Positions 1 to 9,577 are shown, counted from the stretch's first letter. The stretch: DNA of 64,000 nt from Phycisphaeraceae bacterium (GCA_028282805.1 JANQHD010000006.1:109736-173735), one strand, 5' to 3'. Translations and numbers: made by a program. The notes: a model not told the origin generated them from the letters alone.

Positions 1-3000
1 GCTCGGCCAGGCCGCCGCCGGTCATCGGCTCGGCCCCGTCGCCCACGGCCAGCTCGGCGAAGCGCTCGCTGTAGCGCCGCCACTCGTCGCGCGCCTCGTA
101 AGGCCAGTCCATCTGCCGGAACAGGTCCGCCAGCGCGGCCTGCGCCGCCGAGGCCGACCGGGCATGGCGCGTCGCGCTCAAACGCAGCAGCTGCTGCTCC
201 ATGCGCTCGAACGAGACGTGCTCGTCGTACTTGCCGATGGCGTCGATCGCCGCCAGCGCCGACGCGGTCTGCGGGTAGTCGAACGCCACGGCGCCCAGCG
301 CCTGGTAACGCCCGGCCACGCCGGTGCGGCCCTGCGCCTCGGCCAGCGCGGCGGCCGCCCGCTGATCGATCATGGCGGCCAGCGCCGGCTCGTCGCCTTC
401 GACGAACCGATCGACGGCGTTAACCGCAAAGACGCGCGGCTGCGCCGACCACTTGCCGTGTGTGTCGTTCATGGTCAACAGCGTTTCCGACTTGCCCCGC
501 CGGGCCTCGTCGATCACCCGCAGGTACACGGTCAGGGCCTGCTCGACCTGGCCGCTGCCGCCGAGGTGCTCGGCGCGGGCGAACAGCACGCGCTGACGCT
601 CGGCCAGCGTGTCGGTCACCGGCAGCTCGTCGAGCAGCTTCTGCGTCTCGTCCAGCCAGCGCGCGGTGTTGGCCTTGTCGCGCTCGGCCATGGCGAGCAT
701 GCCCTCGAACAGCTGCCGCCGCGCCCGGTCGCGCACGTCGTCTTTCGCGGCGGCGCGGTAGGCCAGCCGGTAGTCTTCGATCGCCGCTTCGTAGCGGTTG
801 AGCTGGCCCTTGAGCTTCGCCCGGGTCAGGTACGCCGAGGCGCTGGCGTCGCCGTTGATCTGCGCGTCGAGGTCCGCGAGGTAGCGTTCGCCTTCGACCA
901 GCGCGTAGGTCTGGTTCAGGCCCACCGACATCAACCGATCGCCGTCGCAATACAGGTTGCCCAGCGGGTCGCCGTACGGGGTGATGCAGCGGACGTGCGC
1001 GACGATCTTGCCGTCGCGCGCCGGGTCGAGCTGCACGACGTGCTCGCCGGTCGGCAGGTAGATCGCGTCGTCGGTGATCGCGGCGCGGCCGGTCGCGCCC
1101 TCCGCCGGCGCCTTCCACGCCACCTCGGCGGTCTGGGTGTCGCGCGCGACCAGTTCCTCGCCCTGGGCGTAGACCAGCAGGTCGCCGATCATGCCCAGGC
1201 AGTAGCGTGGCTGGTCGACCTTGACGGCGCCGACCCGTTCGCCGGACCGCGGGTCGTGCAGGGGCAGGCCCGTCTGCCGGTCGAGCAGCAGCAACACCTC
1301 CGCGTCCCACGGCGCGGCCGACACCACGCCGCCGCGAACAAACAACGCGTTCTCCCGCCAGCCGCGTATGCCGAGGTATCGCTCGCTCAGCCGGTGGCGT
1401 TGGTTGTGGTGGTGGTTCCTTTGCTTGCTCGACGAACGCGCGTAGCGCGCCACCCAGTTGATCCGCCCGGTGTACACGTCGGCCGACGCGACCACGCCGC
1501 AGCCCGGCAGGATGTAGGCCTCGTCGTTCGACACGTTGATCGCCACCGGCGCCCACGGCGGCGAGGTCGCGCCCTGCGCACAGATGAACCGGTCCCACAC
1601 GATCTGCCCCGTGTCCCGGCTGAACGCGATGAAAGACAGCTCGCCCTCACGGTCCACGACGGTCATCACCGTGTCGCCGGGGCCGGGCACGGGCGGCGCG
1701 AGGAAACGCACCATGTTCAACGAGTCATCGATCCGGCCCGACCGGCCGCGCTGCCAGAGCGGCTTGCCGGTCGTCGCGTCCAGGGCCACCAGCGCGTTGC
1801 CGCGCACCAGCGGCTGCCGGCGGCGGTTGGCGTTCTGGCGCTCGTACTGCTCGGGCCAGGCCGAATCCTGGTGGTGGGCGATGTGGAAGACGACGCCGTC
1901 CACGATCGACAGCGACTTGCCGACCTGGTCGGCGAACATGAGCATCTCTTCCACGGTGGTCGGCTGGCCGCTCGTGCTGCCCCCGCCGCCGTAATGACGG
2001 TGGGTCCTCGCCACTTCCTGCTGCCAGCGCCACAGGCGCTCGCCGGTCTGCGCATCGCGGCAGACCAGCGTGTCGGGGGTTTTGTAATAGATGCGCCCGT
2101 CGACGAACTGCACCTTCGTCGAGGGCAGCCAGCGGTTCTGTTGCCAGCGGTCGATCATCGCCGGCCGCGACTGGCCGTTGCGGTTGGGGTTGAAGTACAA
2201 GCCGCCCCAGTACCGCTGCTTGCTGCGGATCGGCGTCTCGTAACGCCAGAGCATCGCCAGGGTGTCCCGTTCGTGCCTGAAGTTGCCGTGGCGCAGCGTG
2301 GGCATCACCCCCGAGCGGTCGGGCGAGCCCCACGCGTGGGTCCAGCGGCCGGGTTGGGCGGCCTCGTCGAGCGGCGCAACCGCGTCGACCATCGCCTTGG
2401 TGTCGGCGAGCAATTCGGGCTTCACGCCCGGCAACCGCGCCAGCCGGTCCAACGCCTCGCGCGACGTGGCGCGCGATCGGCTGCGCGCCGCCGCCACCGC
2501 CAGGCGGGCGTACAACCCCTTGCGGTCCACCGAGGCGTCGGGGTGGTCACGGCTGACCCGGCGCAACAACTCGCAGGCCGCCGCCGGCTCGCCCTGGTCC
2601 ATCTTCCAACACGCCAACACGTACGCCGCGTCGTCGCCGATGCTGCTGATGAAGTACTTGTCCACCACCTGCTGCAACGCCCGGTGGTCGCGGCAGCGGT
2701 ACACGTCGCCGCCGACCAAGCCCTTGGCCAACCCGTCGACGTTCAGGCGGTAGGTGTCCAGGCCCTGCGGCGGCAGGTTGGCGATGACCTGTTCCACCGC
2801 GCGTCGCGCGGGGATGAACACGCCCCCCCTGCCCTCGGTCATCGATTCGCCGTAGTTGTCCGCCACGTGTTGCAACAGCAACAGCGCTTCGCGGTACTGG
2901 CCCTGGCCGATGTATTCGTGAGCGCGGTTGAGCAGCGAGTCGGCGTCGGGGTCGTTGTCCACCGCGGCGGGCGCGAGCGTCGGTGCGTTGCCCGATTCAT

Positions 3001-3136
3001 CCGCGGGCACGGCGAGTTCGACCAGCCGGGCGTTGACGACGCACGTCAACCCCGCCAGGGCGATCAGCCCAAAGCATAATCCCGCCGATATTGTTCGCCC
3101 CATGCGTCCCAAGCGTCCCTCCGGCTTCCAGCGCAT
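1..3136 (-). CDS. PQQ-like beta-propeller / TPR-type secreted protein (3' end outside window)
   Basis: The gene is open from an ATG at 3136 to the left edge, so about 1045 codons are visible and the C-terminus is missing. The N-terminus reads MRWKPEGRLGRMGRTISAG and runs into a hydrophobic stretch, so it looks like a signal peptide or membrane anchor; an in-frame ATG at 3103 is a possible alternative start. After a TPR-like stretch, the middle contains PQQ/beta-propeller blade signatures such as ALVALDATTGKPLWQ and a second blade reading CRDAQTGERLWRWQQ. The part closer to the edge is alanine/arginine-rich helical sequence like TPR repeats. Proteins of this kind (BamB-like propellers with TPRs) are common exported planctomycete proteins; the function here is unknown. 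It lies 48 bases downstream of the PDZ gene on the same strand and may belong to the sigma/anti-sigma operon. Confidence 0.8.
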   Translation of the reverse strand, partial: MRWKPEGRLGRMGRTISAGLCFGLIALAGLTCVVNARLVELAVPADESGNAPTLAPAAVDNDPDADSLLNRAHEYIGQGQYREALLLLQHVADNYGESMTEGRGGVFIPARRAVEQVIANLPPQGLDTYRLNVDGLAKGLVGGDVYRCRDHRALQQVVDKYFISSIGDDAAYVLACWKMDQGEPAAACELLRRVSRDHPDASVDRKGLYARLAVAAARSRSRATSREALDRLARLPGVKPELLADTKAMVDAVAPLDEAAQPGRWTHAWGSPDRSGVMPTLRHGNFRHERDTLAMLWRYETPIRSKQRYWGGLYFNPNRNGQSRPAMIDRWQQNRWLPSTKVQFVDGRIYYKTPDTLVCRDAQTGERLWRWQQEVARTHRHYGGGGSTSGQPTTVEEMLMFADQVGKSLSIVDGVVFHIAHHQDSAWPEQYERQNANRRRQPLVRGNALVALDATTGKPLWQRGRSGRIDDSLNMVRFLAPPVPGPGDTVMTVVDREGELSFIAFSRDTGQIVWDRFICAQGATSPPWAPVAINVSNDEAYILPGCGVVASADVYTGRINWVARYARSSSKQRNHHHNQRHRLSERYLGIRGWRENALFVRGGVVSAAPWDAEVLLLLDRQTGLPLHDPRSGERVGAVKVDQPRYCLGMIGDLLVYAQGEELVARDTQTAEVAWKAPAEGATGRAAITDDAIYLPTGEHVVQLDPARDGKIVAHVRCITPYGDPLGNLYCDGDRLMSVGLNQTYALVEGERYLADLDAQINGDASASAYLTRAKLKGQLNRYEAAIEDYRLAYRAAAKDDVRDRARRQLFEGMLAMAERDKANTARWLDETQKLLDELPVTDTLAERQRVLFARAEHLGGSGQVEQALTVYLRVIDEARRGKSETLLTMNDTHGKWSAQPRVFAVNAVDRFVEGDEPALAAMIDQRAAAALAEAQGRTGVAGRYQALGAVAFDYPQTASALAAIDAIGKYDEHVSFERMEQQLLRLSATRHARSASAAQAALADLFRQMDWPYEARDEWRRYSERFAELAVGDGAEPMTGGGLAE

Positions 3137-3184
3137 CTGAAACAGGTTATGTACATTTTAAGACGTAGCGGCACCCTCGTTTGT

Positions 3185-4051
3185 TCACCGTTCGGTCGAT
3201 TCGTTTTCCGCCGGCTCCCGTGGCGGCGCAGCCTCTTCCGCCTGCTCCGCTTCACTCGGCGGCAACAACGGCGCGACCTCGATCTCGACGCCCCGCCGTT
3301 GCTGTAAGTTCTGCATTTTACCGAGTTTTTCCTTCACGACCCCCGGTAACGCCGCGCGATCGGCTTCGGTATCGATGTAACCATCAAATAGAACCTCGCC
3401 CTCCGAATCCACGCAGCGGAGGTGTCGGCCGGTCTCGCTGTCGGTGACACGCAACCGGTGATCCTTGTCGCCGAACACCATCACCCGTTGGGCTTTCAGC
3501 TTGATGTCGCCGGGCTGGATTTTCTGGTTCTTGTCGACGGGCACCCGCAACATCCGCGGCTCGGCCGGCCGTTCGCCCAACACGAGCTTGATGGTCTTCC
3601 GCTCGCCTTGGCGGAAGCGGTGCACGTCCACCGTCTCACCCGGCTTGTGTCGCCAAAGCAGCACACGCAACTGGTGGGGGTTGATCAACAGCTGGTCGCC
3701 GAGCTTGTGCAGCACATCGCCGCGTTCGAAACCCGCGGCCGACGCCGGGCCCTTCGGGTCGACGTATTCGACCTTCAAGCCCACCTCGTCGGGCAGTTCG
3801 AGCGATCGGCCCGTCTGCGGGTCGAGCAAACGCACCGTCAAACCCATATACGGCCGAACCACACGCTCCGCGGGCTCGACACCGGGTCGGCTCGTCGGTT
3901 GCACATCGGCCGCCGCCTGTGTTTCGGCTTGCGTGGGCGCCGGCGTCGCATCGGGTTGGGTGATGGGCGCTTCGTCCGGCTGCGCCGCGGCGTGCGACAG
4001 CGCCAACGCACACACGCACGTGATCACAACGATTATGCCACTGACCTTCAT
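3185..4051 (-). CDS. Secreted PDZ-domain protein
   Basis: This 288-aa protein starts with a clear signal peptide (MKVSGIIVVITCVCALALSHA-A). A Gln/Pro/Ala-rich linker follows (about 25-60). Residues about 68-155 read like a PDZ domain: the stretch with YVDPKGPASAAGFERGDVL is the usual PDZ carboxylate-loop and groove region. The C-terminal 130 residues are unrecognised and end in a Glu/Pro-rich tail. No protease triad is visible, so it is a PDZ scaffold or sensor rather than an HtrA enzyme. It follows the anti-sigma gene by 23 bases on the same strand, which suggests co-transcription. In sigma-E-like systems PDZ proteins often sense envelope stress; that role here is inference from position only. 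Confidence 0.8.
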   Translation of the reverse strand: MKVSGIIVVITCVCALALSHAAAQPDEAPITQPDATPAPTQAETQAAADVQPTSRPGVEPAERVVRPYMGLTVRLLDPQTGRSLELPDEVGLKVEYVDPKGPASAAGFERGDVLHKLGDQLLINPHQLRVLLWRHKPGETVDVHRFRQGERKTIKLVLGERPAEPRMLRVPVDKNQKIQPGDIKLKAQRVMVFGDKDHRLRVTDSETGRHLRCVDSEGEVLFDGYIDTEADRAALPGVVKEKLGKMQNLQQRRGVEIEVAPLLPPSEAEQAEEAAPPREPAENESTER

Positions 4052-4074
4052 CGCCCGTCTCCAAGCTCGCGGGA

Positions 4075-4527
4075 TCAGAACGGACTAAGCACGCAGAAAT
4101 ACGTCTCTTCCCGCGGCTCGATGATCTGTAACGTCTCGTTCGACCGCTCGTCACGGATGATCGTCTTCTTGGTCGTCACCTGCCGCACGCGGTGCACCGG
4201 CTGGCCGGCGCGGTCGATCCGCACCAAACCGTCGTCGTAAAGCTCGGTCGTGTCCAGCGTCGCCTCGACGAACCGATCCGCGGCGCTACCCGCGTCCACC
4301 ACCGGCTGCGGCGCATCGGGCACGGTGGGCGCCAGCCATTGCACGGTCAACACCGCGACCAGCAACGCCGCGGCGATCGCACCGATCGTGCCCACGGCGC
4401 GCGTCCACATCGGCCGGTGCGGCGGCTCGGCCGCATCGAGCACGCGCCGATCCAACCCGGCGCTCGGCTGGCGCAACGACAGCTCGCCCAGCAGTTGTTC
4501 GACCTGTTCTTCGGTGTTCAAAGCCAT
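4075..4527 (-). CDS. Putative anti-sigma factor, single-pass membrane protein
   Basis: This 150-aa protein has an acidic cytoplasmic-type N-terminus (MALNTEEQVEQLLGELSL), one transmembrane helix at about residues 45-68 (GTIGAIAAALLVAVLTVQWL) and an extracytoplasmic C-terminus. Its start codon lies inside the 3' end of the sigma-factor gene, a 10-base overlap that implies translational coupling. The size, topology and position match ECF anti-sigma factors. No zinc-binding HxxxCxxC motif is present, so it is not a classical ZAS protein. The assignment rests mostly on context. Confidence 0.65.
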   Translation of the reverse strand: MALNTEEQVEQLLGELSLRQPSAGLDRRVLDAAEPPHRPMWTRAVGTIGAIAAALLVAVLTVQWLAPTVPDAPQPVVDAGSAADRFVEATLDTTELYDDGLVRIDRAGQPVHRVRQVTTKKTIIRDERSNETLQIIEPREETYFCVLSPF

Positions 4528-5102
4528 GGCTTGAGCCCCGTTTCCAAACGCGCCAGGCCCCGGCGGTATCGGCTGGCGACCGTCGACAGCGGGGCGCCGA
4601 TCGCCTGACCGATCTGGTCGAACGTCAGCCCGCCGTAGATCTTCATGACAATCACCTCCCGCTGCTCGTCGTTGAGTTTGCCCAAGGCCGCGGCCACCGC
4701 GTCGCGGCGCTCGGAGGCGTGGGCGTCCTGTTCGGGCCGGCTCGCCGAGAGCAGCATCGACGCGCCGTCCTGTTCATAGATCGTCTGCCGGGCGGCCCGA
4801 TCTCGACCGGCCTTGCGGATTTGATCGATCGCCGCGTTGCGCACGACCGAAAACGCGTACGCCGCCGGGTCCCCCGCCGCGGTCGCCGAACGCGCAAACA
4901 GTTTGGCGAACGCCTCTTGCACCGCGTCTTCGGCACGATCCACGCGACCAGTGATCGACAGGGCGAGTGTAAAAAAACCCTGCCGATGCGTCCGATATAG
5001 TTCTTCCCAGACGCTTGGCAAACGCTGACTCGATCCTGGTCGCTGAGAGTGACACGCACGGGCCACCCGGTTTTGTGCTGGTTTTGCCGCGACCGACGCC
5101 AT
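4518..5102 (-). CDS. ECF-type RNA polymerase sigma factor
   Basis: This 194-aa sigma-70 family protein has region 2 at about residues 33-95 (ELYRTHRQGFF, then DRAEDAVQEAFAKLF and the RNAAIDQIRK helix). Region 4 lies at about 140-190 (LNDEQREVIVMKIYGGLTF, then IGAPLSTVASRYRRGLARL, a helix-turn-helix). There is no region 1 or 3, as expected for the ECF group. The frame is open much further upstream, but sequence before the ATG at 5102 is Cys/Arg-rich and does not look like protein, and it crosses a terminator. The gene overlaps the anti-sigma candidate by 10 bases. An intrinsic terminator on the same strand ends just upstream at 5174, so the gene needs its own promoter in the 5103-5173 interval. 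Confidence 0.88.
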   Translation of the reverse strand: MASVAAKPAQNRVARACHSQRPGSSQRLPSVWEELYRTHRQGFFTLALSITGRVDRAEDAVQEAFAKLFARSATAAGDPAAYAFSVVRNAAIDQIRKAGRDRAARQTIYEQDGASMLLSASRPEQDAHASERRDAVAAALGKLNDEQREVIVMKIYGGLTFDQIGQAIGAPLSTVASRYRRGLARLETGLKPWL

Positions 5103-5173
5103 TTTAACGCACCGACGGCGTGCCAAGTGACACACCCGGTCGCACCCGGGGCATTCCTGCAAAACCCGCCCAT

Positions 5174-5211
5174 AAAAAAACCCCGCCACAGGGGAGGCAA
5201 CCTGTAGCGGG
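5174..5211 (-). terminator. Intrinsic terminator of the candidate sRNA
   Basis: On the minus strand an 11-bp stem (CCCGCTACAGG paired with CCTGTGGCGGG, one mismatch, 5182-5192 with 5201-5211) is followed directly by seven U residues (5174-5180). It lies about 320 bases beyond the amtB stop and after a first amtB terminator, so it should end a different transcript. Confidence 0.8.
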
Positions 5212-5277
5212 ATCAACAGGGAAAGGAGAAGTGGACGTTCTCTCTTGCCGCCCGGCTGGAGGGCTGACCGGGCGACG
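5174..5277 (-). ncRNA. Candidate sigma-54-dependent small RNA downstream of amtB
   Basis: On the minus strand a near-consensus -24/-12 promoter at 5287-5304 is followed about 100 nt later by an intrinsic terminator (5174-5211), with no minus-strand ORF between. The predicted RNA (start near 5277, estimated from promoter spacing) begins with a stem CGCCCGG/CCGGGCG. Its loop contains CCCUCC. A single-stranded region with CUUCUCCUUUCCC follows, then the terminator hairpin. Loops and linkers carrying CCUCC or UCUCC can pair with Shine-Dalgarno sequences, a common feature of regulatory RNAs. It lies just past amtB on the same strand, and amtB has the same kind of promoter. The RNA itself is a prediction; no homologous family was recognised. 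Confidence 0.5.
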
Positions 5278-5286
5278 CAATGCCTA

Positions 5287-5304
5287 TTACAACCCGCGTG
5301 CCAA
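5287..5304 (-). promoter_or_regulatory. Sigma-54-type (-24/-12) promoter for the candidate sRNA
   Basis: The minus strand reads TTGGCACGCGGGTTGTAA. This matches the RpoN consensus TTGGCACG-N4-TTGCW except for one change in the -12 element (TTGT for TTGC). It is nearly identical to the amtB element at 7193-7210, differing mainly in the three spacer bases. Confidence 0.6.
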
Positions 5305-5414
5305 ACACGAAGATGCGGCGTTAACCAAGCCATGACCCCGAAAAACCGCCCCCTCACGCGCCGCGATCGCGCAGCGGCGCAACACGCTGCCGCATGAACG
5401 GGCGATGCGTCATG

Positions 5415-5442
5415 AACCCGGCCCTGCGGGCCGTCGCTAAAC
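5415..5442. repeat. 28-bp dispersed repeat, copy 1
   Basis: These 28 bases are identical to 7364-7391. The element contains the hairpin GGCCC-TGC-GGGCC followed by GTCGCTAAAC. The two copies flank the amtB gene. Copy 1 is followed directly by heptamers of the type ACTCCGG / ATTCCGG (5444-5464). Confidence 0.85.
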
Positions 5443-5463
5443 AACTCCGGATTCCGGATTTCA

Positions 5464-5502
5464 CAAAAATAAGCCCGCCACCTCATCCCTGAGGCGGCGG
5501 GC
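5464..5502 (-). terminator. Intrinsic terminator after amtB
   Basis: On the minus strand a long GC stem (GCCCGCC..CTCA paired with TGAG..GGCGGGC, 5473-5502, with an internal mismatch) is followed by TTATTTTTG. It lies 32 bases past the amtB stop codon. Confidence 0.8.
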
Positions 5503-5533
5503 GATCGACACATCTCAATACTTGGAGGTCGTT

Positions 5534-7141
<1,608 letters not shown>

Positions 7142-7192
7142 GGCTTGCGTCTCCTCGGGCCGGCCGCACGGGGACCGACCGCCAACCGGCTA

Positions 7193-7210
7193 TCACAAGG
7201 GGCGTGCCAA
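7193..7210 (-). promoter_or_regulatory. Sigma-54-type (-24/-12) promoter of amtB
   Basis: The minus strand reads TTGGCACGCCCCTTGTGA, matching the RpoN consensus with T for C in the -12 box. It predicts a start near 7184 and a 5' leader of about 40 nt. A GCAC-N5-GTGC palindrome at 7306-7318, about 100 bases upstream, is a possible but weak activator site (NtrC sites have a related GCAC...GTGC form). Confidence 0.65.
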
Positions 7211-7472
7211 AGGGGCGGGGTCCCGCCGCGAAAGCGGGCAGGGGGCGTTTTAAGGGGCATTGCGACCGTGAGGCGGACGAAAACCGATGAAGAAATGGGC
7301 ACATTGCACGAACAGTGCGCGCCGGGCGCGCATTTTTGTTGAAATCGGCCTTGGTGTGTTAAAAACCCGGCCCTGCGGGCCGTCGCTAAACGGGGCGCAG
7401 CGGTGCCCAAATATTGGTTAAATCACGCCGCGCTTGTCGGGCCGGGGGCGACTGCGGGTGTGAAAAGCCGCC
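7211..7472. other. Gene-free interval upstream of amtB
   Basis: No coding sequence is supported here. It holds the GCAC-N5-GTGC palindrome (7306-7318), a GC-rich hairpin followed by ATTTTTG on the plus strand (about 7316-7338), and the second copy of the 28-bp repeat (7364-7391). Confidence 0.6.
7364..7391. repeat. 28-bp dispersed repeat, copy 2
   Basis: Identical over 28 bases to 5415-5442 and in the same orientation, with the internal hairpin GGCCC-TGC-GGGCC. The flanking bases differ between the copies. Confidence 0.85.
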
Positions 7473-7617
7473 TATGATCCGAATGGCACGCGTCTTGTGG
7501 GCGTGTGTCTCACGTTCCCGCTACCTTCACCCGCCCTCGGCGGAAGCGGGGCGTGATCGCGGTCCGTGCGACCGCCTCCTTTATCCCGCCGGGCGTCCAA
7601 CGCCCGACGGGTTTTTT
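7473..7617 (+). ncRNA. Candidate structured RNA ending in an intrinsic terminator
   Basis: A good -10 box TATGAT (7473-7478, with only a weak -35) is followed by about 130 nt with no credible ORF. The RNA would start near 7485. It would fold into a compound hairpin (CACG..CCCGCT paired with AGCGGG.CGTG, enclosing CCGCC-CTC-GGCGG, about 7512-7555). A small stem CGGTC/GACCG follows, then the terminator at 7585-7617. The next gene starts 165 bases beyond the terminator, so a riboswitch for that gene is less likely than a free RNA. No known family was recognised; a 6S-like RNA was considered but could not be supported. Confidence 0.35.
7585..7617 (+). terminator. Intrinsic terminator
   Basis: Stem CCCG.CGGGCG / CGCCCG.CGGG with a TCCAA loop (7585-7611), followed by six T residues (7612-7617). 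Confidence 0.8.
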
Positions 7618-7781
7618 ATACAGGTGTAGGGGTGATTAGCAGTGGCGTGCGCCGGGTCGACGTGGCATATTCATGGTGATTCGTGCACAACGCGGGCGTT
7701 GACCGACGTCTGTGTTGCAACAGCTACCGCCCCGCCTGATCCGCCCCCCGCGATCGCACCACTTGGAGGTTACATTTCGCG

Positions 7782-9419
7782 ATGCGTTTGAGCTTGATGA
7801 TTGTTGTGGTTGGTCTGTTCTGCCTGGTGCAAGATGCGCAAGCGCTTCGGCCGGACGGCGCGGGCAACGCGAACACCTCCGAGTATGCGCTCGGGTCTTA
7901 CGTGTGGAACATCATCTTCCTCGAAGACGCGGACGAGGGGTACACGGCCAGCCAACTGAGCACGCGCAAGACCCGGGTCCTCGACGCCGCGGCGTATTGG
8001 GTCAACCAGTCCGCCCAGCGGCTGCACCCCGGCGCCCGCCTGTCGATCCAGGTGAACTTCACCAACGGGGGCGACCCGGTGATGGTCGACGACGTGCACG
8101 ACCGGGAGGCGGCGTACGTCGCGGGGTTGAACCACGTGCTCAACGACGGTGGGCCGATCGTCTTCGAGCCGCCGGCCGACCCGCCGGTCTTCGAACCGGG
8201 CGCGGGTGAGCTGGCGTTCGAGCCGGCGGCCGGCGAGCCGATCACGGTCACCAGCGCGTGGTCGGGTTCTCGGTTGTTGAACAACACGGCGCGCGACGAG
8301 TTCGACGCCAACTGGTCGTACACCACGTTCATCCGCCCGTTCAGCGGCCGGGCCTCGGCCTACATCGGCGGGCCCTACACCAACGCCTACCTCGACGACG
8401 GCAAGTACACCTACGCCCACGAGGCCGGCCACATCTTTGGCGCGAGAGACGAATACCCCGGCGCCAACCCCTCCACCGACGAGCGGTCGGGCTACCTGTG
8501 GACCTACAACACCAACTCGGCGCTGCTGCCCGACGGGTCGAACAACCCCGACTCGCACCCGGCGATCATGCGCAACTTCGGCAACTGGACGCTCTCGGAG
8601 GGCACGATCAACGCCATCGGCTGGCGCGACACCGACGGCGACACCGTGCCCGATATCCTCGACACGTTCCCCACGCTCGACAACAACTGGTCGGCGAACA
8701 TCGAAGGCCAGGCCGGCGTGTTCACCCTGAGCGGCAGCGGCCACGTCAACGCCCTGCCGAGCCCCAAGCCCAACGAGGGCGACTACACGGTCAACACCCT
8801 CGCCCGTGCGACCTACGCGATCAACGGCGGGCCCGAGGTCGACATCGCCGCGCTCGACGGCGCGTGGGACGGGTACAACGAGAGCTACGCGCTGGACCTG
8901 GACCTCGGCGCGGGCGCATACGAGCTGCGCTTCCGACTGTACAACAGCGTCGACAACTTCAGCGAAGAGACCTACGACTTTTTGCTCGGGCTGGTCGGCG
9001 ACTTCAACGAGAACTTCGCCTACGACAGCGGTGACATCGACAAGATCAGCGTCACCCGGTTCGTCGGCCTCTACAACGAGGCCTACGACCTGAACGAAGA
9101 CGGCGCGGTCAACGCCGACGATTCCGACATCTGGGTGCGCGACCTGGCGGGCACCGAGTACGGCGATATCAATCTCGACCAGACGGTCTCGCTGGTCGAC
9201 CTGAACTTGCTGGGCGCGAACTTCGGCCAATCGGGCGGCTGGGCCGACGGCGACCTCAACGCCGACTACCAGATCACCCTCGCCGACCTCAACCTGCTCG
9301 GCAGCCATTTCGGTTTCGACAACACACCGCCCGTCTCGACGCCGGCCGTGCCCGAGCCGGCGGCCGGGGCACTGCTTGGGCTGGCGGTGTGTGTGTTGAT
9401 CCGCCGGCGTTGCCGTTGA
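7782..9419 (+). CDS. Secreted zincin-like protein with dockerin-type repeats and PEP-CTERM anchor
   Basis: This 545-aa protein starts with a signal peptide (about 1-21). At H213 it carries HEAGHIFGARDEY, which fits the metalloprotease pattern HExxHxxGxxD with the third zinc ligand as Asp223. A Pro/Glu-rich segment (126-153) contains imperfect FEP repeats. From about 420 on there are dockerin-like EF-hand elements: DLNEDGAVNADD, DINLDQTVSLVDLNLLG and DLNADYQITLADLNLLG. The C-terminus is VPEP, a hydrophobic stretch and a final RRR cluster, which is a PEP-CTERM exosortase sorting signal. A GGAGG lies 12 bases before the ATG. Proteolytic activity is inferred from the motif; the substrate is unknown. 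Confidence 0.8.
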   Translation: MRLSLMIVVVGLFCLVQDAQALRPDGAGNANTSEYALGSYVWNIIFLEDADEGYTASQLSTRKTRVLDAAAYWVNQSAQRLHPGARLSIQVNFTNGGDPVMVDDVHDREAAYVAGLNHVLNDGGPIVFEPPADPPVFEPGAGELAFEPAAGEPITVTSAWSGSRLLNNTARDEFDANWSYTTFIRPFSGRASAYIGGPYTNAYLDDGKYTYAHEAGHIFGARDEYPGANPSTDERSGYLWTYNTNSALLPDGSNNPDSHPAIMRNFGNWTLSEGTINAIGWRDTDGDTVPDILDTFPTLDNNWSANIEGQAGVFTLSGSGHVNALPSPKPNEGDYTVNTLARATYAINGGPEVDIAALDGAWDGYNESYALDLDLGAGAYELRFRLYNSVDNFSEETYDFLLGLVGDFNENFAYDSGDIDKISVTRFVGLYNEAYDLNEDGAVNADDSDIWVRDLAGTEYGDINLDQTVSLVDLNLLGANFGQSGGWADGDLNADYQITLADLNLLGSHFGFDNTPPVSTPAVPEPAAGALLGLAVCVLIRRRCR

Positions 9420-9577
9420 CGCCGCTTCACGTCTGTGCCACATACACCTCATCCGCAAACAACGTGTCAAGCGATCGCAAGTCGTGCTCCGTTTTCGATT
9501 AGCGAGCCAAGCTGATCAAACTAAAAAACTGCCCACCCGCCCGGCCTCGCTGCCGCACACGCGATCCGTGCCATGGT

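Noticed and set aside
164..3079. Very long plus-strand open frame (971 codons)
   Set aside because: It is antisense to the PQQ/TPR gene; its translation is low-complexity Arg/Val/Ala/His, while the minus-strand frame shows real propeller motifs.
5120..5335. Plus-strand ORF of 71 codons over the candidate sRNA
   Set aside because: It crosses both arms of the minus-strand terminator, has no credible start context and no protein-like composition.
7306..7318. Firm NtrC binding site upstream of amtB
   Set aside because: GCAC-N5-GTGC has shorter spacing than usual NtrC sites and occurs once, so it is kept only as a weak possibility.
7414..7629. Plus-strand ORF of 71 codons over the second candidate RNA
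   Set aside because: Runs through the terminator stem and U-tract; composition is Arg/Cys/Pro-rich without motif.
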